Positions 13,679 to 14,181 of a stretch of 14,181 nucleotides of DNA are shown in pieces. The notes under the pieces are model-generated. The model was not told the DNA's origin. It made no database searches and saw only the letters and a program-made list of their open reading frames with translations. The position numbers and the translations under genes were made by a program. The DNA is from JAWLDB01 sp041686915 (GTDB lineage Bacteria > Bacillota > UBA994 > UBA5500): NCBI GenBank assembly GCA_041686915.1, contig JAWLDB010000052.1, forward strand, positions 1 to 14,181, read 5' to 3'. Each line of letters starts with the position of its first letter. The stretch's first letter is position 1.

Positions 13679-14181
13679 ATGACAAAACACAAATGGAAAC
13701 TCACCGATTTTCAGCTGTTCACACTCTTGGTCAATGTGATGGCCGGAACCGGAGTCTTTCCTATCACCAGGGTTGTTGCGGAAGTCGCTGGCCGAGGGGC
13801 ACCAATTTCCATATTGCTATCAGGCCTGGCTGTAATGGTCATTGTCGGCTTCATGTATCTCCTGGTCAGGCGTTTTCCAGGTACACCCTATCCGCTGCTA
13901 ATTCAGGAAGCAATCGGACGCTGGCCAGGGCGTATTTATCTGCTGCTGAACGCTGTCGTTCAGATAGGTTTTAGCGCTATTATCGCCAAGAACTACTGGT
14001 TTACAGTGAACAGTTATCAGTTGTTTAGCACGCCAATGCTAATATTCGTCAGTTTGATGGTATTGCTCGGCTGGCAGATGACGCGTCGAGGCATTATTGT
14101 TTTGGCCCGGGTATCAGAAATTGTGCTGCTAATCACCTTGCCTTTGTTGGTACTGCTGTTCTTGCCGATAAAGGTGATCCG
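13679..14181 (+). CDS. Spore germination protein, GerB family permease subunit (3' end outside window)
   Basis: The frame is open from ATG 13679-13681 to the window end, giving 167 residues of an integral membrane protein. It begins MTKHKWKLTDFQLFTLLVN, followed by GTGVFPITRVVAEVAGRGA, then repeated hydrophobic segments and the short loops RRFPGTPYPLLIQEAIGRWPG and AKNYWFTVNSYQLF. This pattern is characteristic of the GerB-type B subunits of germinant receptors, which belong to the amino acid/polyamine/organocation transporter superfamily and take part in germinant recognition. TGAGGT, which includes the gerA stop, serves as ribosome binding site, so the two genes are coupled. Full B subunits are about 360 residues, so roughly the first half is present. 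A C-subunit lipoprotein gene would be expected further right but is outside the window. Confidence 0.92.
   Translation, partial: MTKHKWKLTDFQLFTLLVNVMAGTGVFPITRVVAEVAGRGAPISILLSGLAVMVIVGFMYLLVRRFPGTPYPLLIQEAIGRWPGRIYLLLNAVVQIGFSAIIAKNYWFTVNSYQLFSTPMLIFVSLMVLLGWQMTRRGIIVLARVSEIVLLITLPLLVLLFLPIKVI

Overview
The window looks like chromosome of an endospore-forming Firmicute, probably of the class Clostridia. A gerA-type germinant-receptor operon starts at the right end. The gene order mutS-mutL-miaA-hfq is common in this group. MutL has the endonuclease motif of organisms without methyl-directed repair, secD and secF are separate genes, and strong purine-rich ribosome binding sites occur throughout. 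Base composition is moderately GC-rich by eye. I cannot name a genus from the sequence alone.

Layout from left to right: (1) the C-terminal part of a plus-strand gene, best matched to the CehA/McbA-type PHP metallohydrolases, ending in a terminator. (2) A minus-strand block, read right to left: secD-secF, a terminator, a promoter, then mutS-mutL-miaA-hfq, another terminator, and a small DUF1904-type gene. SecDF assists protein export. MutS and MutL perform mismatch repair, MiaA modifies tRNA and Hfq is an RNA chaperone. (3) A divergent intergenic region around 8.8-9.7 kb. It holds a sigma-A-type promoter for secD with a short leader ORF overlapping the secD start, a self-contained transcription unit for a 30-residue membrane microprotein, a possible 60-residue membrane protein on the minus strand, and two adjacent perfect inverted repeats. 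(4) Two tandem, paralogous, minus-strand amidohydrolase genes; the upstream one has lost every recognisable metal ligand. (5) Divergent from these, a plus-strand gerA-type and gerB-type pair, the second cut by the window end.

The housekeeping genes look intact and ordinary. The less explained parts are the ligand-less amidohydrolase paired with an apparently active paralogue, the microprotein unit, the palindrome pair and the secD leader ORF. I saw no tRNA, rRNA, CRISPR array, complete insertion sequence or phage genes. No stretch over 300 bases lacks a gene.
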